Positions 24,267-35,163 of a stretch of 64,000 nt of DNA are shown piece after piece. How positions within the stretch are numbered: position 1 is the stretch's first letter; each line of letters begins with the position of its first letter. The notes under the pieces are model-generated. The model searched no databases and had not been told where the DNA came from. It was given only the letters and a program-made list of their open reading frames with translations. This DNA is from Avena insularis (Eukaryota > Streptophyta > Magnoliopsida > Poales > Poaceae), in the NCBI GenBank assembly GCA_023614405.1, contig CM042689.1, forward strand, positions 279,255,533 to 279,319,532. Reading direction: 5' to 3'. Made by a program: the position numbers and the translations under genes.

Positions 24267-25286
24267 TGATACGTTGGAAACGTATCTATAATTTTTGATG
24301 CTCCATGCTTGTTTAGTATCTACTTTGCTTTGCTTGTCTACACTTTGAGGTGCTTTTACATGTTTTCTGGTACTAACCTACTAACAAGTTGCAACAGTGC
24401 CAGATGCCTGTTTTCTGCTGTTTTTGGTTTCAGAAAAGTTAGTAAAGAAATATTCTCGGAATTGGATGGGACAAACGTCAAAGTCAATTACTTTCCGTGG
24501 GGAACATGAAGTCCAGAGGGGAGCCGGAGGGGCCAGCCAGGGGGGCAGACCCACCCTAGGCGCGAGCGGGCCCTGCCTCGCGCCTGGCTAGGGTTTAGGG
24601 TCCCTGGCCGCCGCCTCGGCCTCCGCGTTCGCCTATAAGAAGCCCCCGATGCAGAAACCCTAAGCACCCGATCAAATATCCATGAAACCGTCTATAGCCA
24701 TCGCCACCATCATCCCTAGATCGGGGGGATCTGAAGTTCTTCCCGGCACCCTGCCGGATGGGAGATCATCCCAGAGGCCTTCTCTCCGATATGATGCGTG
24801 AGTAGTTCCACCTTGGACTATGGGTCCATGTAGTAGCTAGATGGTTGTATCTCCTCCTTTGTGCTTTCATGTATAGATCTTGTGAGCTCCGTTCATGATC
24901 AAGATCTAATCTATTTGTAATCATGCATGTTGTGTTTGCGGGGATCCGATGGATATTGAGATTATTATGGCAGTTTGATTAATGGTTTTGTCTTTATGAT
25001 TCTATCATGTCTGTGTTGTTTGTAATCTTGCATGCTCTCCGTTGTTAGTAGCTATCTTGGCCAAGTAGTTGCTAGTGACTCCAAGAGGGGGTAGTTATGC
25101 TCAATAGTCGGTTCATGCCTCTAGTTTCCAAGGGAAGTGACAGAAATCTCTTCGGTTGTAGATGTGCTGTTGCTACTAGGGAGAAAACAACGGTCTCTTG
25201 TTCAAGGAACATGTGGACTGTTTACCTTACACACTTTACTTAAAGCAGTTGTCTATTGCTTGCAACTTAATACTCAAGGGGGTTCG
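24267..25286 (+). repeat. Athila-like 3' LTR, 5' part
   Basis: The LTR opens TGATACGTTGGAAACGTATC just after the PPT and aligns with 7555-8280. It is cut at 25286 by B, whose TSD would be GTTCG (25282-25286). The missing LTR remainder should lie past the B 5' LTR, beyond the window. Confidence 0.88.
24634..24640 (+). promoter_or_regulatory. TATA box in Athila-like 3' LTR
   Basis: TATAAGA in GCCTATAAGAAGCCC is the same box as at 7604-7610. Confidence 0.6.
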
Positions 25287-25555
25287 TGTAATGTTCCCAA
25301 CCTTTAATAAGGTAGAGATCCCTGTGTTTACAATGCTAGTCCCTGGATCAATAGCTAGCATCCATAGTTAAGATGTAATATCAAGAAACAAAGGTCATAA
25401 TACAAGTTTATAACCAGGAATAAAATAATTTATTACATCTTACATATCTCATTTGGCTATCTCATTACAATGTAGCAGAATATAACAATAGCATGGGGTC
25501 CTTCATCTTCAAAGTGCCACATGCAGTCATGTTGGTTGTAGACTTGTAATCCTAA

Positions 25556-27808
25556 TCAATAAACTTCACTAACATCAAACAAACCTGCAACATAATAAGT
25601 TACAGCCACAAGGGTCAATACCTTTGAATTGTATTGGTAAGTGATACTATGCTAGTATAGTGGATTCTATCATCTATATGCATTTGGCTAAGTGGATCTT
25701 AGGCTTGCTTTGCTCAAAATAGATTTTCCTTATCTTTTGAAAACACTAAGTTTTTCTTTGACAAAACTTTCCCAAGGAATCACCAATAGAAATTGGTGAA
25801 CCTTCATCCTTGTTCACCCACAATTTTTTACTTTGAAATTGGGATGAGGAGATTCTTGATAGCTTCCATGTCTTGATGCTCAAATTGTCCTTTACCGGGG
25901 ACATGGCTAAGTACTTAGATTTTACACTCTTAGAGGTGGTGCACTTTCCCTACAAGACTTGGTTTCACCAAGACAAGATCTTTCAGAAGCCTTCCCTTAG
26001 ACCAGAATGGACGCGTTCCAACCTATCATCCCCTACAACCAACTGTCCATTTGGCTAAGTTATTGCAACCTATATGATCCAGGCAGAGCCCATAATGCCA
26101 AGTGGGTGCACTTGAAGCTTCTCAACATTTGACATCTCAAATCTCTTTGTTCCTGGATGGCCATCCACAAGTGTGATACACAAGGTAAACCATAGAAATG
26201 GGCCTTGTGTAACCACTCAACACAAACCATTCCTTCCATTACACCCAGGTGATTCATTCACTTAGTTGTTTTATTAAACAAAAACATAAGTCCTTGACTT
26301 AGAAATATTCCATAGCATGAAATATAGTCCACCCTTGTTTTCTACTAGCTAAGCTAAGCATGATAGTAGTAGGAATCTTAACTTAGGAAATTTCTACTAA
26401 GGTTTCATCTACTAGGATTTCCCATGGCATAGTTTATACTTAGCAAAATTCCATGCAAGTCCTACTTAGAAATATCACTAATGCATAGTGAAAATAATGG
26501 GACAAAGTATGAAGCATCACTTGCCTTTTTGGTTGAGAATATAAGTTTACTCCTTGTCCTTGCAATATTCACACTCTTCAAATCACTACAATTTAATCAA
26601 GCAAGCAAAGATTCAATCTACCATTCAAGCAAACATCACATAAAATAATAGAAACAAAGCAATGCATGCAAGCATGCCAAAGATCGTTTTATTTGAAAAA
26701 GTGGTTTCTAATGGGTTATAAACATTCTAAAACACTTATTTATCATTTTATAAAAGTGGAAAAACCATTTGGAAAGGATTTTACCCATAAACCATTTTTA
26801 AACCAAATCAATATTTTATGTGGTTGAAAATGTCTTTAGTAAAGCAATAATTTTTATAGGGTTCACATAATATGTTTTCAAATCATAAAACTATGTGTTT
26901 AGGGTCAGAGAGTTTAAATCAAAACATTTCCCAAAGAGTTTTCTCCAAAAGTATTTTTTTGACATATGAACAACATTTTTATTTGGCTAGAAATGTTTTA
27001 AATCAAAGATTTATTCTTTTGCTTCTCCAAATATATTTTTGAAACCACAGATTGATTTATATGGTTAGTAGGTTCAAAACATTCCATTGGCCAAAGGTTT
27101 TATCACAAAAATAATTTTAGAATGAATTTTATATTCAAAACATGCTTACACAAGTTTCTGCAATCATTTTACCAGAAGCAATTTACTAAACAAAGGGCAT
27201 GGTTGGAAAGCACTTGGTCTGCTGATTCCATTGATATAAAATTTGCAAAATTTGGATGTGTGGTTTGAAAGTTATGAATTTTACAAAATTGAACATCTAA
27301 TAGAAATGTTTCTGTTTTTAAAACGAAGTCTGAGGCACGTGGCTGTTTTTCATTGGGCCATACCGGTTCGTGCGGATCGCTCACTCTGGTGCGTTGGATC
27401 TAAGTGTAATCGTGTGGTACATAGCGCTTATTACCCCTTCGGTTAAGGTTCTATCATATCCGCTGGATCTACATCGGACAGCTACTAACGCCTTGCCAAG
27501 AACTGGCGGCATGACGGCATGGCGGCAATGTTCGTAACAGCTTCTGAACAGAAGCGAGAGGAGTAGGGGAGATGCTCACTAGAATTGCCACGATGTACTG
27601 ATGCTCAACGTGGTCTTCTCCATCGAAGGGGCGCTCGGGGTGGATGGCAATCGCTCGCCGGAGTTCAGGACAGCGTCGGGCACGCACTGGCGTCATAGTT
27701 GGCGAGGCTACAAGCCACGGAACGGCAAAACAGGGGGTCTGTTAGAAACGCGAGAGAGAGGGGAGCGTAGGAGTATCATCCTGAGAGGAAGGGGAGGTCG
27801 GTGTTACC
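25556..27808 (-). other. Decayed spliced leader/ORF in B LTR
   Basis: In sense direction, a GC-rich block ends CCCTG at 27808 before GTAACA. A 61 nt block, 26585-26525, lies between ATTGTAG and the GC-type donor AAAAG|GCAAGTGATGC. The terminal block, 25584-25556, follows TATGTTGCAG and ends TTTATTGA. The middle block has Cys-x2-Cys and ends like the C middle block (Asn-Gln before the donor). It is one base longer than the 60 nt of C and holds an in-frame TAA. In unit 1 an ATG at 27979 opens block 1, but unit 2 has ACG there. Confidence 0.3.
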
Positions 27809-28084
27809 AGGGAGACGTCGACGAAGTTGGAGACAGACGGCGACGCGTTCAGTCGGGGTAGCTGCCGACGATGGGGGCACGCGCGAGTGAGCTGAGGACA
27901 CTGGGAGGTTCAGGGAGTGATGGGGATCATGCTTGCGTGGTCGAGAGAGCGAGGCACGGCGAGGAGTGGCCGAAATCATCGTCGGAGCTCATCGGAGGCA
28001 GCGGAGTTTCGAAGTAAAATCAAGGCGGCCTGGGGGCGTAGAGGATCTAGCGAGTGAGGGGAAAGAGAGAGGGGGCGCAGGTGC

Positions 28085-28090
28085 TTAATA
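28085..28090 (-). promoter_or_regulatory. TATA-like box in B LTR
   Basis: On the minus strand CTCTATTAAGCACC lies just upstream of a pyrimidine-rich leader (CCCTCTCTCTTTCCCCTC). It is a plausible TATA variant at the expected place. Confidence 0.45.
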
Positions 28091-29663
28091 GAGCGTGGTC
28101 GCAGGGGGTAATGGCTGCGTCAATGCCGCGAATTTACTCGGGCTTTAATCGGCTGAAACAGCCGGCGAGGGGGAGCGAGGTCAGCGGCGGGTGAGGGTGA
28201 CGCTGAGGTGGCAGTGGGGTGTTGTTGTTAGTGTGAGAGAGTGAGAGGGGATGGGGTCCAGCGGTCAGCGTCTTCGCGGGTTTGTTCGCGAGTAGAAGAA
28301 AACGGTTCGGGGGAAAGAGGAGTGGGTTGGACTGGCTAGTTGGGCCTGGTCTGGTTAGGCTGGGCTGAGTCCTTTATTTTTTTTCCTGTTCCTGTTTCTT
28401 TTTCTTTTTCCCATTTGATTTTCTGTTTTGATTTTGTTTAATAAATTCAAACATTCATTTGAATTCAAACTTCTCTCAAACTTGGTGTGTATTCAAATAC
28501 TGTTTAATAATATATTCTGAAGTCAATTTTGGAATAAAACTTTTATTCTTTTTTGGATCTTTTAATTATTTAAAATAGGCCTTTGCATTTAATCAAATAA
28601 GATCAAATATATTTTTAATCCCTATTTAAATTTCATTTTTCCACAAAACCTTTTCAGTAAGTTTTATTCAATTATTAGGGTGTCAAATAATTCACTTTGA
28701 ATTATTTGGAATTTTTTTAATATGAGTTATTAATCATTTTAAATTGGGTACTTATTCCAATGAAATTAAATATAGTTTTAATTTCATATAAATTTATTTA
28801 AATTATTCTTTTATTTCATTTAAGTCAATTAAATGATTTTTATTCCACTTGGGTAAATTCAAATTATTTTCCCTGATTTAATTAATCATTTCTAATAGGG
28901 ATTTTATCTTTATTCAAATAGAATAGGATTTGGTTAATGCCCTCTTAATTAATTTGAAAATTCCTTATACATTATTTTATTTGGATTTGGATTATATTTA
29001 TTCCATTTGCTTATGGATTAGGTCAAGATTTAATTTGGCCTTTAAATATTCCTCATTTAATATTTCTATCTTTATCTTCTAAAATCCATATCTTTTTATT
29101 TGTAGATCCAAACTTGGTGATTCCAATTTGTAAAATCTTATTTGATATTTATTTATCCTTTTAAATATCTTTAGGATTAATTGCACACCATTTGGTACGG
29201 AATTTTAGATAGGTGCTTTATTAGCTTTGGAAATTCAATTTCCTTATCTTATTAAATTCATAAGATTTTATCTATGGCTCCAAATTAAGTGAAACCAATT
29301 TATATGGATCTTATAATATTTCTATTTGTCATTTTTGATCATTTGTAAATGTTTGTTGACAAATTTTTATTTGGTTCAAATCCATAGGCTTGGAGACAAC
29401 TTGGAAATGATTTTCTTCCATTAGGGTTTTAGAGTTTTGGTTTATTCTCCAAGTGTTTATATTTCCAGATGCATTTATGAAGAATGCATTTCACTTGATT
29501 TGAATTTATTTGGATTCAAACATAAACCAAAGTTTGTTCAAGATGGGATTTTTAAGTTTCCATTTAGAAACAAAAGTTTCTTTTCACCCTAATTTTCAAC
29601 AATTATTTATTTTGTTTATTTATTTTTCACATTACAAGATTTGGAAAATCTTGGGATGTGACA

Positions 29664-29700
29664 GGCTACCACCCTTAAAATAAATCTCGTCCCGAGATTT
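29664..29700 (-). other. B unit 1 polypurine tract and palindrome
   Basis: On the minus strand, the perfect inverted repeat AAATCTCG/GGA/CGAGATTT (29682-29700) is followed by TTTTAAGGGTGGTAGCC and the LTR start TGTCACATCCC. The tract is less purine-pure than in A or C. Confidence 0.8.
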
Positions 29701-29982
29701 GGGAAAGATAGGGGTCACAAGTTGGCACAAAGCAACTAGGGTACTACCACCCTTAAAATTTTTCCAACTAGATTACTTCTTGGCTTGCTTGGGGTTTTGA
29801 TGAAGCTTCTCGAAATAGGCTTTCGCCCCGCTTTATAAATAAAGCAACCGTCCACAACAAATATCATAGTACAAAGTCACACACACATCACATGTGGGCC
29901 ACACAAGACAAGACGCCAACTCGGACAAAACCCAACGAAAAAGAGGAACTACGCCTCGCCAGGGGAGTGAACGCCGAAGACA

Positions 29983-32339
29983 CTATGACGGGCTATGAGG
30001 GATCCGCTGAGCCGCCTCCAAGAGCCGGCGGAGAGTCGCGTCCAACCTCGCCTTGTCCCGCTGTCTACACAACGGGTACCAAGGCTGCAGAGAAGCCAGA
30101 AAGTGGAAAACCGAGTCATACGCACGCCTAGGGAGAATCTTCTCAATAACCATCTTATTCCGAATATTCTAGAGGGACCATGACATGGCCGCGAACACAA
30201 GCCAGAAGAGGCGACGACCCTTCCCAGCTTGGTTTGCTTGGGTTTCTAGGAATTCACCGAGATCATGGGCCAGCCAGTCCGGGCCCAACGCCTCTCTGGT
30301 GAAATTCCACAGAAACCGGGCCGCAGGACAGGTGAACATTATGTGGGTGCCCGTTTCAGGGACCCCACATAATGGACATAATCCTTCCCCCGGCCCATGT
30401 CTCTTGGCCACCTCAACTCCCGACGGGAGCCTATCGCGTAAAAGTTGCCACACAAATTTTTTTGTCTTCAGCAGGAGAGGTGCTTGGTCCAGGGGAGTAC
30501 CGCCTGGCCAAAGAGGGCCCGATATGCCGAGCCAACCGAGAAGGATCCGGACGGGGTGAGGGTCCAAAATACACTATTGGGTTTGTTGGCCAAGGAGGCC
30601 GGGAGCTCCGCCCTGAGTTCCCTCCATGCTTCTGTTTCCTCCGGGCCGAAGGTACGACGGAACGAGATGTTCCATGTTCCTCCATGTGCCGTGTTGGATA
30701 CACGGAGCGCTGGGTCGGAACAGATGGCGAATAGGCTCGGAAAGGCCTCCTGCAGCGGGCGCTCTCTGAGCCAGGGGTCCAGCCAGAACATGGTCCCCTC
30801 CCCGTTCCTAATGGAAAAGGCGAGACCATGCCTGATCTCACGCTTGATCTCCTGAATGGAGTGCCAGAATTGGGACCCGTCGCGCCGATCACAGTCCAGA
30901 AGGGGCCGACCTCGCAGGTACTTGGACTTGATGAGTTTGAGCCACAGGCCACCATCATCACGCAAGATATGCCATACCATCTAAGCATTAGGGCCTTGTT
31001 GAACTGACGGGATGCAAGGATACCTATGCCCCCAACATCCTTGGGGGCGCAAATGTCTGCCCACTTGACCATGTGGTATTTCTGGCGACCCAAGGAGTCT
31101 TGCCAGAAGAACCTCGACAGCTCCTTGTCAAATGTCCCATGCACCCCCTCAGGGAGGAGGTACATGCCCATCATGTACATGGGCAGGCTAGACAGACATG
31201 AGTCGATCAGGATGGTCTTGCTACCTTTAGAGGTAAATCTACCACGCCAAGGTTCAGACCTCGAGCGCACCCTATCCGCGAGAGGGTCCAGGTCCCTGAT
31301 AAGGATCCTGGTGTCGCGGATCGGCATCCCCAGGTAGGTGATGGGGAAGGAGGCGAGCCGACAGTTGAAATTGTCAGCTATCCTGTGTTGCTCATCCTGG
31401 GAGAACCCTAGTGCGATGATATCGCTCTTATCGAAGTTAATACCGAGGCCAGACATCTCCTGGAAGCAGAGGAGGAGGAATTTGAGGTTTGCAATGTCCA
31501 GAGTCGAGCCTTCAATCATGATCATCGTGTCGTCTACGTACTGAAGCTGGGTGATGCCGCTCCCGGGGATAAGGTGGCCTACCACGCCGGAGATGTGGCC
31601 GGCCGCCTTCGCTTTCTCAAGCATTTCCGCGAGGGCATCAACAGCAGCGTTGAAGAGGAGGGGGACAGGGGGTCCCCCTGGCGGACACCACATGAGGGGC
31701 GAAAGTATGGCCCGATCTCGCCATAGATGTTAATTGCGTTGCTCCCAGTCATGACGAACTGCATTATCAAGGTGATCAGGCGGTCGTCAAATCCTCGCCT
31801 AATGAGGACCTGACGTAGGAACCGCCAGTCCAGACGATCGTAGGCCTTCTGGAAGTCCAGCTTCAAGAAGATGCCCTTCAATCGTCTGGACTTGATCTCG
31901 TGGATAATCTCATGGAGGGCCAGGATCCCATCATGTATAAATCTGCCCTTGAGAAAGGCAAATTGATACTGGTGGGTGAGGCGCTCCATGACCGGGGCGA
32001 GACGAGAGGCACAAACTTTCGCGAGGATCCGTTGGATGACATTGAGGACTGTGATGGGCCTGAATTGGCGAATATCCGAGGCCCCCAAAACTTTAGGGAT
32101 CAAAGTGATAACTCCCAGATTTAGTCTCCCCATCACGAGAGTTCCGGTGTAGAATTCCTGGAACATGGGCATGATGACCGGTTGGAGTTCCCTCCAGAAA
32201 GTCTGGAAGAAAGATACCGGGAGGCCATCAGGGCCCGGGGCGGAGTTGGCCTTCATGGCCTTCACCGCCCGCTCAACTTCCTCTGGTAGGAATGGGAGGG
32301 TGAGCTCCACATTCTCGTCAGCTGTGACTCTGGCCCCAC
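29983..32339 (-). pseudogene. LINE ORF2 reverse transcriptase and C-terminus (unit 1)
   Basis: RT begins near AVKAMKANSAPGPDGLPVSFF, then NVIQRILAKVCASRL, FLKGRFIHDGIL, KLDFQKAYDRLDW and GVRQGDPLSP. A frameshift at about 31670, just after GDPLSP, is shared with unit 2. The catalytic box reads QYVDDTMI here, against QYADDTTI in unit 2. After RT come GSKTILIDSCLSSLPMY, then a zinc-binding RT-associated C-terminus (CPLCGVPETGTHIMFTCPAARFLW) ending at TAG 29983-29985. Further frameshifts lie near 30850-30900 and 30500. Confidence 0.88.
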
Positions 32340-33437
32340 TAGGCTAAAAGTCGTCAGCCAACACGACCCCCGTAAGGGGTCCTGCCAAGAAGAGCTCCTT
32401 ATAAAAGGAGTAAATATGGGCGGAGAGCGCCCCCGGCTCCTCAAGGAGGAGCTCACCGTCCCAGAGGCAGGGGATTGAGCATTTCCTACAACGACCATTG
32501 GCCACCGCATGGAAGTATGTTGTGTTCGCATCTCCTTGGAGAAGCCAATTCTGGCGGCTGTGTTGTCGCCAGAACAACTCCTTCCCCTTGTAAATCTCGA
32601 CGAGCGAAGTCTCTAAGGCATAACGGTGGGACCACTCATCAGCGGAGACGCCCACCGAGTCTGCCGCTAGGTCCAGAGTACGGATCTCCTCCAGCAACGA
32701 ATCCTTCTGGAGTCGCGTCGCTGCACCCAAGTTGGCCCCCCAGCCCTTCATGAATTGGCGGGCAAGCTTGGTGCAGTGATGCCAGACGTCCACCGCATTA
32801 AAGCGTCTGGGGGGCAGCCGCCGCCAACCACTTGGCCTTTACCGCTTCCACAAAACCTGGCTGTTGAAGCCAGAAGTTCTCGAAGTGGAAGCGATTCAGC
32901 CGTGGTGGTGAACTCCCCCAGTCGAAAGCAGTAGTGGAACATGGTCTGAGCCTACCCTGGTAATGGCGTGGACGGAGCAGAGAGGGAAGGCGACCTCCTA
33001 GTCCACTGAGACCAAAACACGGTCCAAGACACTCCTGACAGGGTCAACCCTGTTGTTCGTCCACGTGAAGCGGGCTCCCACTCTCGTGATCTCTCTAAGA
33101 GCGAGATCAGCGATACAATCATTGAACATCCGCATGCGCGGGACATCCACGGTGTGGGAGCTCTTATCCTCATGGGAACGGATCAGGTTGAAGTCCCCCG
33201 TCACAACCACCAGAGTGGAGCAATGTTCAACCTTCGCCTTCAGTTCCTCAAGGAAGGCTGGGGAGCGGCTATGGTCCGCGGGGCCATAGACGATGATGAC
33301 CTCCCACCGGAGGTTGGAACGTCTGTGGGTGAGCTACATGTTCACAAAGAATTCCCCGCGATCCATATCCTCCACCTCGAAGGTATCCTCCTTGGCGCCA
33401 AGGAGGATGCCTCCAGAGTGACCCACTGCCGGAAGCC
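32340..33437 (-). pseudogene. LINE ORF2 endonuclease and linker (unit 1)
   Basis: This is the C-terminal two thirds of an apurinic-type endonuclease. It starts at SGGILLG, typical of the middle of the domain, so about the first 70-90 residues are lost. VVTGDFNLIRSHEDKSSH carries the Asp-Phe-Asn motif and GARFTWTNNR the TWTN motif; SDHVPLL is seen more clearly in unit 2. The linker then leads toward RT through NWLLQGDANTTYFHAVANGR. It is broken: a stop near 33340 where unit 2 reads through (FVSMLLTH), another near 32990, and a stop near 32343. Confidence 0.85.
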
Positions 33438-34355
33438 TTGATGAAGCTTCTCTGGACACTTGTCTGCATAATGGCCTAGCTCTTTGCATTTGAAACACAT
33501 CACTTGGCTGATATCTTTCTTTTCCTTTGGTATCATTGCCTCTTGTTTGTTTCCTTGGTTCTTCTTCTTTTCTGGGTAATCACTGGCATAGTGTCCCATT
33601 TCTTTGCAATTGTAACATTGCAAGTGGCTTATGTCCTTCTTCTTCTTTTTGGGCCTCTCCAAAGCTAGGAGTTCTTCTAGTTCATGCTCTTCATACTTCA
33701 CCACAAAGGTGGGAAATCTGTCTCTCTTCTTGGGGCAGTTACTAGAGATATGACCTTCTTCTCCACAAGGGTAGCAACACTTTGTGGTCGCTTTAGATTT
33801 GGCCTTATGATGCATAGTTTTGACTTTGCCTTCATCCTTCTTGGTAGAAGTTGTTCCTTCATGAGGGTTTACAAACTGTTGAGGCACTCCACCTTGTTTC
33901 CTTTGTTGAACTATGGAATAGATGGGGCATTGGATAGGGACATGATTATTTCCTTCACATAGGAAACAAGTAGCTTGAGACGTGGGGCATTGGTCAGTTG
34001 GATGTTTCTCTTCACAATTGGGGCATTGATCTTCATGCTCCTTGGAAGTGTGATCCTTGTCTCCACAAACATTGCAAGCTTGGGTTCCTTCTAGAATATC
34101 ATCCTTGACATCATTGTTATCACAAACTCCTTGGGAAGGATTGTTTCCCATGTTGATCATTTGGTTTGTCACCTTTTGTATCAATTGAGTTTGCAAAAAC
34201 CTTTGCATGGTTGGGTCTAACTCATTGTAGTTGGCTAAAATCTGAGTTGTCACTTGGTTCAATTGGGTTTGGGTTACTATGAGTTCTATCATGTTGATCT
34301 CTTGGTAGTTGTTGTTGTCACCATCCTTGATGTTGGAGTTTCTTGGAGTAGTCAT
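33438..34355 (-). pseudogene. B gag-like protein with zinc-knuckle array (unit 1)
   Basis: The frame starts at ATG 34355 (MTTPRNSNIKDG) and is open for about 306 codons before running into the LINE. The N-terminal 90 residues are Gln/Asn-rich (TQTQLNQVTTQILANYNEL) without a recognisable capsid domain. Then come CCHC-type knuckles at about 94-111 (degenerate), 111-123, 130-143, 194-207, 247-260 (last Cys is Tyr here, intact in unit 2) and 287-300. A Lys/His-rich linker separates the third and fourth. The frame continues about 32 codons into LINE sequence to 33342. The original short tail and TAA lie across the LINE near 29776. The role is probably nucleic-acid binding. Confidence 0.8.
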
Positions 34356-34890
34356 CTGTTTGGGTTGGATTGGGATTAGAATAGGCAAAAGATTTCTAAG
34401 GAAATAAATTCTAATCACACACATCACAATTCACTCAAGCAATGTGCAAGCAATCACAAACAAACACTCCACTCAAACAACAAGTTCAAGCACATCTTTA
34501 GGCAATAAAATATTTTTGTTACACCACATAAGTTGGTGTGTTTGATTTAATCTAAATATGGTGGTCCAACTATATGGTTCACTTGAGATCCTTCCATCCT
34601 TCTTAGTTGGTTCCTTTTTGATCAATATCTTTGTATCCTTGGAGAATTTCTTGCATCTTGGTCACAAAACTTCAAAGGTTATGATGATTCCTTCTAAGTT
34701 GTGTTTCCTTAGTCTTCAATTCTTGAGTAACATTTCTTGTCTCACTTGTAGTCCTTAGTGATATCCAAAGTTGAAGTCCTTGGTGAAAATATAGTTGAAG
34801 TCTTTGGTCATGGTGGAGGCTTTATCCATCAAGTTGAAATAGACAAGATGTAGAATTAAAACCAAAATGGTTGAGGAAAGAGTTTACAAG
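34356..34890 (-). other. B 5' leader (unit 1)
   Basis: This is the AT-rich untranslated region between the B gag start and the C insertion. It continues at 45354-45461 up to the primer site relic. No gene is seen. Confidence 0.7.
34886..34890 (+). repeat. C target-site duplication, left
   Basis: ACAAG abuts C and is repeated at 45349-45353. Unit 2 has a single ACAAG at 61747-61751 without insertion. Confidence 0.95.
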
Positions 34891-35163
34891 TGTAACACCC
34901 CGGTTCTGAAAAGACCGAGGCCTCTATGTGACATGCCAATCCCTGGATCGGTTCATTGGCCCACAATAGAGTAAGATAGATAACATAGCAGAATATCCGT
35001 GTATCATGAATAACGATGATCCAGAGTACCATTATTACAATAAAAGCTTAGCACAAAGCTAGCTCAAATTATTCAGGTAGCAACATAAATTAAGTAAATC
35101 CTCCATTCTTCAAATTGCCCACAAGTGAACAAGTGCCGAGTGGAGTACCGTGGCCTATATCGA

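Larger units (their letters stand above)
25287..29663 (-). repeat. B unit 1 3' LTR (4377 bp)
   Basis: On the plus strand it runs TGTAATGTTCCC to GGGATGTGACA. Sense order is right to left: an AT-rich U3 (28380-29663), TATA-like motif near 28088, GC-rich leader 27500-28080, donor after 27808, AT-rich middle, GC-type donor at 26525, terminal block near 25584. Its counterpart is 52179-56565. Confidence 0.92.
29797..33452 (-). mobile_element. LINE insertion in B gag (unit 1)
   Basis: This is a non-LTR retrotransposon on the minus strand, body 29812-33437 (3626 bp), between 15 bp duplications TTGATGAAGCTTCTC at 29797-29811 and 33438-33452. It is 5'-truncated: the 5' end falls inside the endonuclease domain, and ORF1 is absent. 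The 3' end reads TTTATAAAGCGGGGCGAAAGCC in sense with no poly(A), as in several grass LINEs. It lies in the last codons of the B gag frame, in the same orientation. The unit 2 copy occupies the same site, so insertion preceded the duplication. Confidence 0.93.

Noticed and set aside
22202..24591. Several 60-100 codon frames in the Athila-like internal region.
   Set aside because: No domain resemblance and no consistent ATG context; frames of this size are expected in AT-rich sequence of this length.
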